A DNA stretch of 64,000 nucleotides from Phoronis australis. Taxonomy: Eukaryota; Phoronida; Phoronidae. The position numbers and the translations under genes were made by a program. This document shows, in pieces, positions 62,201 through 64,000 of this stretch. How positions within the stretch are numbered: the stretch's first letter is position 1; every line of letters begins with the position of its first letter. The notes under the pieces are model-generated. The model searched no databases, was not told the origin of the DNA, and was given only the letters and a program-made list of their open reading frames with translations. The stretch is taken from contig NMRA01000953.1 in the NCBI GenBank assembly GCA_002633005.1, positions 25,741 through 89,740 of the forward strand. The letters run 5' to 3'.

Positions 62201-64000
62201 CAGCCAGCCAGCTGCCAGCCAATACTCAGCCCTGTAAACTTGAAAGGTTGGTTAGCTACCGACTTCAGCTGTATGAAGGCTATCGTGCCACTGAGTGTTA
62301 AGCTCCGTTACACAGGGAAATTCCACACAGCCCGTTGAATACCCGGGTATAGTTGACTTATGCCCGTTACTTCGTCGTAAAAACTAAGGCTACATCAACA
62401 TATAAAGCTAACGGACCGACAAGGGTGCATGCAACATCTAGTAGTCAACCGGCACTCACCTTGTTCGTTGCAGCCGCTTAAGAGGAAATCAATTCAATAA
62501 ACTTCATTTTCTAGCATAATTCCGCCGCTTTTTGTAACAAAGAAGTGTGGGCGGCCGTTTCAAAAACAGCTCGCTCCTTAAAGCTTCGCAGCGCCAAGCA
62601 TTGTTGATGAACGCCTTGTCTTCACTCTCTGCAACCGGAAGGTAATATGCATGGGACCTTGAAATCGGCTATAAACCGGGCTTCCGTCACAAAACAGTGT
62701 GGAATAGACGACTTACCGCCATGGAATTCGGTTATCAAATTGTTGCTTACAGTAGTTAAACTGGTGACTCTACAAGTTGCTAGTCATTGTAGGCGTCCAG
62801 CATGCTCTTAACGAATGATAAGTGTCAATTCTCACCTGACTAACGAGCTACTGTAGTTGAGACCAGACTTATGCGGCAAGTGGTCCAAATCATGAGTTCT
62901 TTTTTAGGATTGAACGCAAGTTTGCAGGCGTTCCGAATGCATGTAATGCAGACCAGAAAAACACATTTTGAATATAAGACCAAGAACAATATACCGTGCA
63001 GTGCTCAATTTGGCCACCTCTAAGCCGCCACTGAGACTTCAGATTCTGCTTGACGACCAGGGAAAATGCCAAGACGCCACGAAGTCGTCGCAGCGAGTAT
63101 CAGCATTAGGCAATTATTCCCCATATTCTTTTCAAAATTTTTAGTGGCTTCCGAACTTTAAATTAGTAAAAACTTTCTTGGATTTATTACCTTTTTAATT
63201 GCTCTAATTATTTCATGAAATCGGTGCATTTGCCACCCGTAGCGCTTAAAATGCAACAGGGTGTAAATAGATGAAATCGAAATTGCTCGGCAAAAATCGA
63301 CAAGATCGCACCATGAAACGCACTTCCGATAGTTTGCGTGAGTCGCTGGTAGAGGAGGAAGTGAGTTAGAGGTTGAATGGTGCTTATTTTACTGGAGAAA
63401 TTGAAGAACCATGCGGCATATTCTGAGACCGGAAAAGGTAATNAAACGGCAAATTCAATAACAAGTACCAAGTGGGTACAAACTGCCAAATGGGCAAATA
63501 TCATATAAAGTACCAAGTGTGTACACTAAACAGCCAACTGGGCTATAACAACCTGCAAAGCAGGGTTCCGGACAAGCTGAGTTAGCAGACCAGCCGGAGT
63601 GATAAAAAGAGATATTGTAAGGAACGTGGTGTTGTGGCTCAGTTTGTGCTGAGAGATGTGACCGGGGTGAAAGAAGCAAGCTGCAGTGATGGATGCTCGA
63701 GTACAGGTCGTGTCCTTAGCCAATGACGTCGGATCTTGCCGGACGGTATTACGAGGTGGTGGCTTTTTCTCCCCTTGCCGCACCGTGGATGCAGGTGTGT
63801 TCAGAACTCGTTGACTAGTCTCGTACTTGTCTTGTTTTCAGTGTCCCTGTCGCATTACAATTAACGCTGTTTGCTGGTACTTCTAGATGGAGGGTTACGC
63901 AACCTAATCAGTAAACTCGTTGACGTCGTCAAAGGACTTCCTCGGAAACTGAAAGAAATAGTTGAGAACATTATTAAGTTTGCCAAGATCGTAAGTGATT
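44243..64000 (+). CDS. Vitellogenin-family large lipid transfer protein (5' part; continues past window)
   Basis: Nineteen plus-strand exons keep phase: 44243-44398, 45228-45318, 45944-45980, 46377-46497, 47141-47296, 47559-47650, 47867-47913, 48119-48173, 50424-50487, 51329-51413, 51641-52037, 53968-54022, 55206-55346, 56632-56849, 58167-58297, 58875-59056, 59430-59575, 59694-59814, 61475-61686 (about 836 codons). The first exon may hold a signal peptide (MSLFLFKLFLLKIVFSYFVE), then FEDGHDYFYTYSA, as at vitellogenin N-termini. PFLFERNDNGEITFV and VNLKKVLSSVFS match the lipid-transfer-module start. Residues ~290-620 are paired helices (VLIEALGNTGHADALGHIIS); ~620-730 a beta region; ~730-836 amphipathic helices. 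The family loads and carries lipid in secreted particles. Exon 11 has a one-base frameshift near 51930. The start could lie further upstream if the TTTCGTAG at 44292-44299 is an acceptor. Confidence 0.88.
46728..46810. repeat. CAC/ACC trinucleotide-rich stretch
   Basis: Irregular CCA/CAC units lie in the intron after exon 4 of the lipid-transfer gene. Confidence 0.8.
50156..50223 (-). repeat. SINE tail, headless copy
   Basis: These 68 bp are identical, as far as I can read, to 51147-51214. The tRNA-like head is absent on the expected side (higher coordinates). The tail contains the hairpin ACCTGG..CCAGGT. Confidence 0.85.
51147..51300 (-). repeat. tRNA-derived SINE with head and tail
   Basis: On the minus strand GTGGTGTAGTGGTAAAGTCG (A box) is followed by GCCCGGGTTCGAATCCGGCC (B box). 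After a short linker come the same 68 bp found at 50156-50223. It ends 29 bp before exon 10 of the lipid-transfer gene, very close to that exon's acceptor. Confidence 0.85.
52827..52955 (+). pseudogene. Possible decayed extra exon in the lipid-transfer gene
   Basis: One frame reads SLAELKCLEFLRTLHEQDNK then CPDE and a stop. The next frame continues NNYCLPVILLK to a GTAAGA donor. Cysteine and acidic spacing resemble part of exon 11 (LKESLKKL, then DNRCQDD). It is out of phase with the surrounding exons, which join without it. Confidence 0.3.
52967..53210 (+). repeat. tRNA-derived SINE with TTTTA tail
   Basis: An A-box-like GTGAGCTAATGTGATTGGTG and a B box GTCGTGGGTTCGAGTTCC are followed by about 150 bp of body and a (TTTTA)n tail at 53175-53205. 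It lies in the intron after exon 11 and belongs to a different SINE family from the copy at 51147. Confidence 0.8.
60187..60302. repeat. TG/CG microsatellite
   Basis: Irregular TG, CG and AC dinucleotides. Similar in composition to 38529-38612. Confidence 0.9.
60960..61130. repeat. Minisatellite of short palindromic units
   Basis: At least seven units of 11-13 bp share the core CCAAxTGGG or close variants: TACCAAATGGGTA twice, TACCAACTGGGTC, TACCAAGTGGGTA, GCCAAATGGGC, TACCAAGTGTGTA and GCCAACTGGGC. Spacing is 15-40 bp. Flanking bases usually match (TA with TA, GC with GC), so most units stay palindromic. Confidence 0.75.
61032..64000. repeat. Direct duplication: 61032-61588 repeated at 63444-64000
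   Basis: The 557 bp after the single n at 63443 repeat 61032-61588 with no difference that I can see, up to the end of the window. The repeat includes the acceptor and first 114 bp of lipid-transfer exon 19 (copy at 63887-64000). Because it starts exactly at an n, an assembly join is the simplest explanation, though a true exon duplication is possible. Confidence 0.88.
61687..63442. other. Intronic or intergenic DNA, no exon recognised
   Basis: No exon in phase 0 with protein-like content was found between exon 19 and the n at 63443. Confidence 0.5.

Noticed and set aside
1-64000. CRISPR array, operon, phage or other prokaryotic system
   Set aside because: No direct-repeat/spacer array, no clustered intronless genes, no ribosome binding sites. 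Splicing signals throughout show eukaryotic DNA.

Overview
This is animal nuclear DNA, not prokaryotic. It has long introns with GTAAGT/GTGAGT donors and pyrimidine-AG acceptors, AATAAA signals, tRNA-derived SINEs, short inverted-repeat elements and TG-rich simple repeats. The octamer TACATGTA recurs throughout. The proteins (a large-lipid-transfer/vitellogenin-type protein, a WSC domain, repeats ending in an IGTT.GG motif, and Hedgehog-like and M15-like domains without a Hint domain) fit a marine invertebrate such as a cnidarian or an invertebrate deuterostome. I cannot place the species. The assembly is draft quality: one 111-base gap, single-base n joins at 5696, 20843 and 63443, and the last two joins are followed by a repeat of nearby sequence.

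Layout. 1-3 kb: diverged repeats, no gene. 3.06-3.34 kb (minus): one exon encoding a WSC domain. 6.4-9.95 kb: three roughly 1.2-1.3 kb repeat units. 14.4-16.8 kb (minus): a broken FN3-type gene with two frameshifts and two in-frame stops. 20.5-21.2 kb: a 359-bp duplication around an n, containing a short DNA element that recurs at 43.5 kb. 21.7-26.8 kb (minus): Gene A', with Hedgehog-tail and M15-like domains and phase-compatible alternative ends. Gene E (plus, 22.95-24.52 kb) lies inside one of its introns. 28.0-30.66 kb: a segment bounded by ~80-bp inverted repeats. 30.78-41.05 kb (minus): Gene A, a 15-exon model of about 1087 residues. 44.24 kb to beyond the window end (plus): the vitellogenin-family gene, 19 exons modelled.

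Main result. By tracking intron phase I could join exons into two long models. Gene A encodes a secreted protein with a signal peptide, a furin-type RSKR site, beta-rich repeats, a Hedgehog-N-like module and a ComEC-type metallo-beta-lactamase-fold module. The metal-binding residues of the Hedgehog-like and lactamase modules look largely replaced. Downstream on the same strand, Gene A' carries a Hedgehog-like tail plus an M15-like domain, also with altered metal-site positions. Gene A and the lipid-transfer gene point away from each other across 3.2 kb. The lipid-transfer gene carries a one-base frameshift in exon 11 that the flanking intron phases independently require to be repaired, so it may be an assembly error.

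All family assignments come from reading motifs by eye. No database or structure search was run. Exon ends were set from GT/AG and phase without transcripts.
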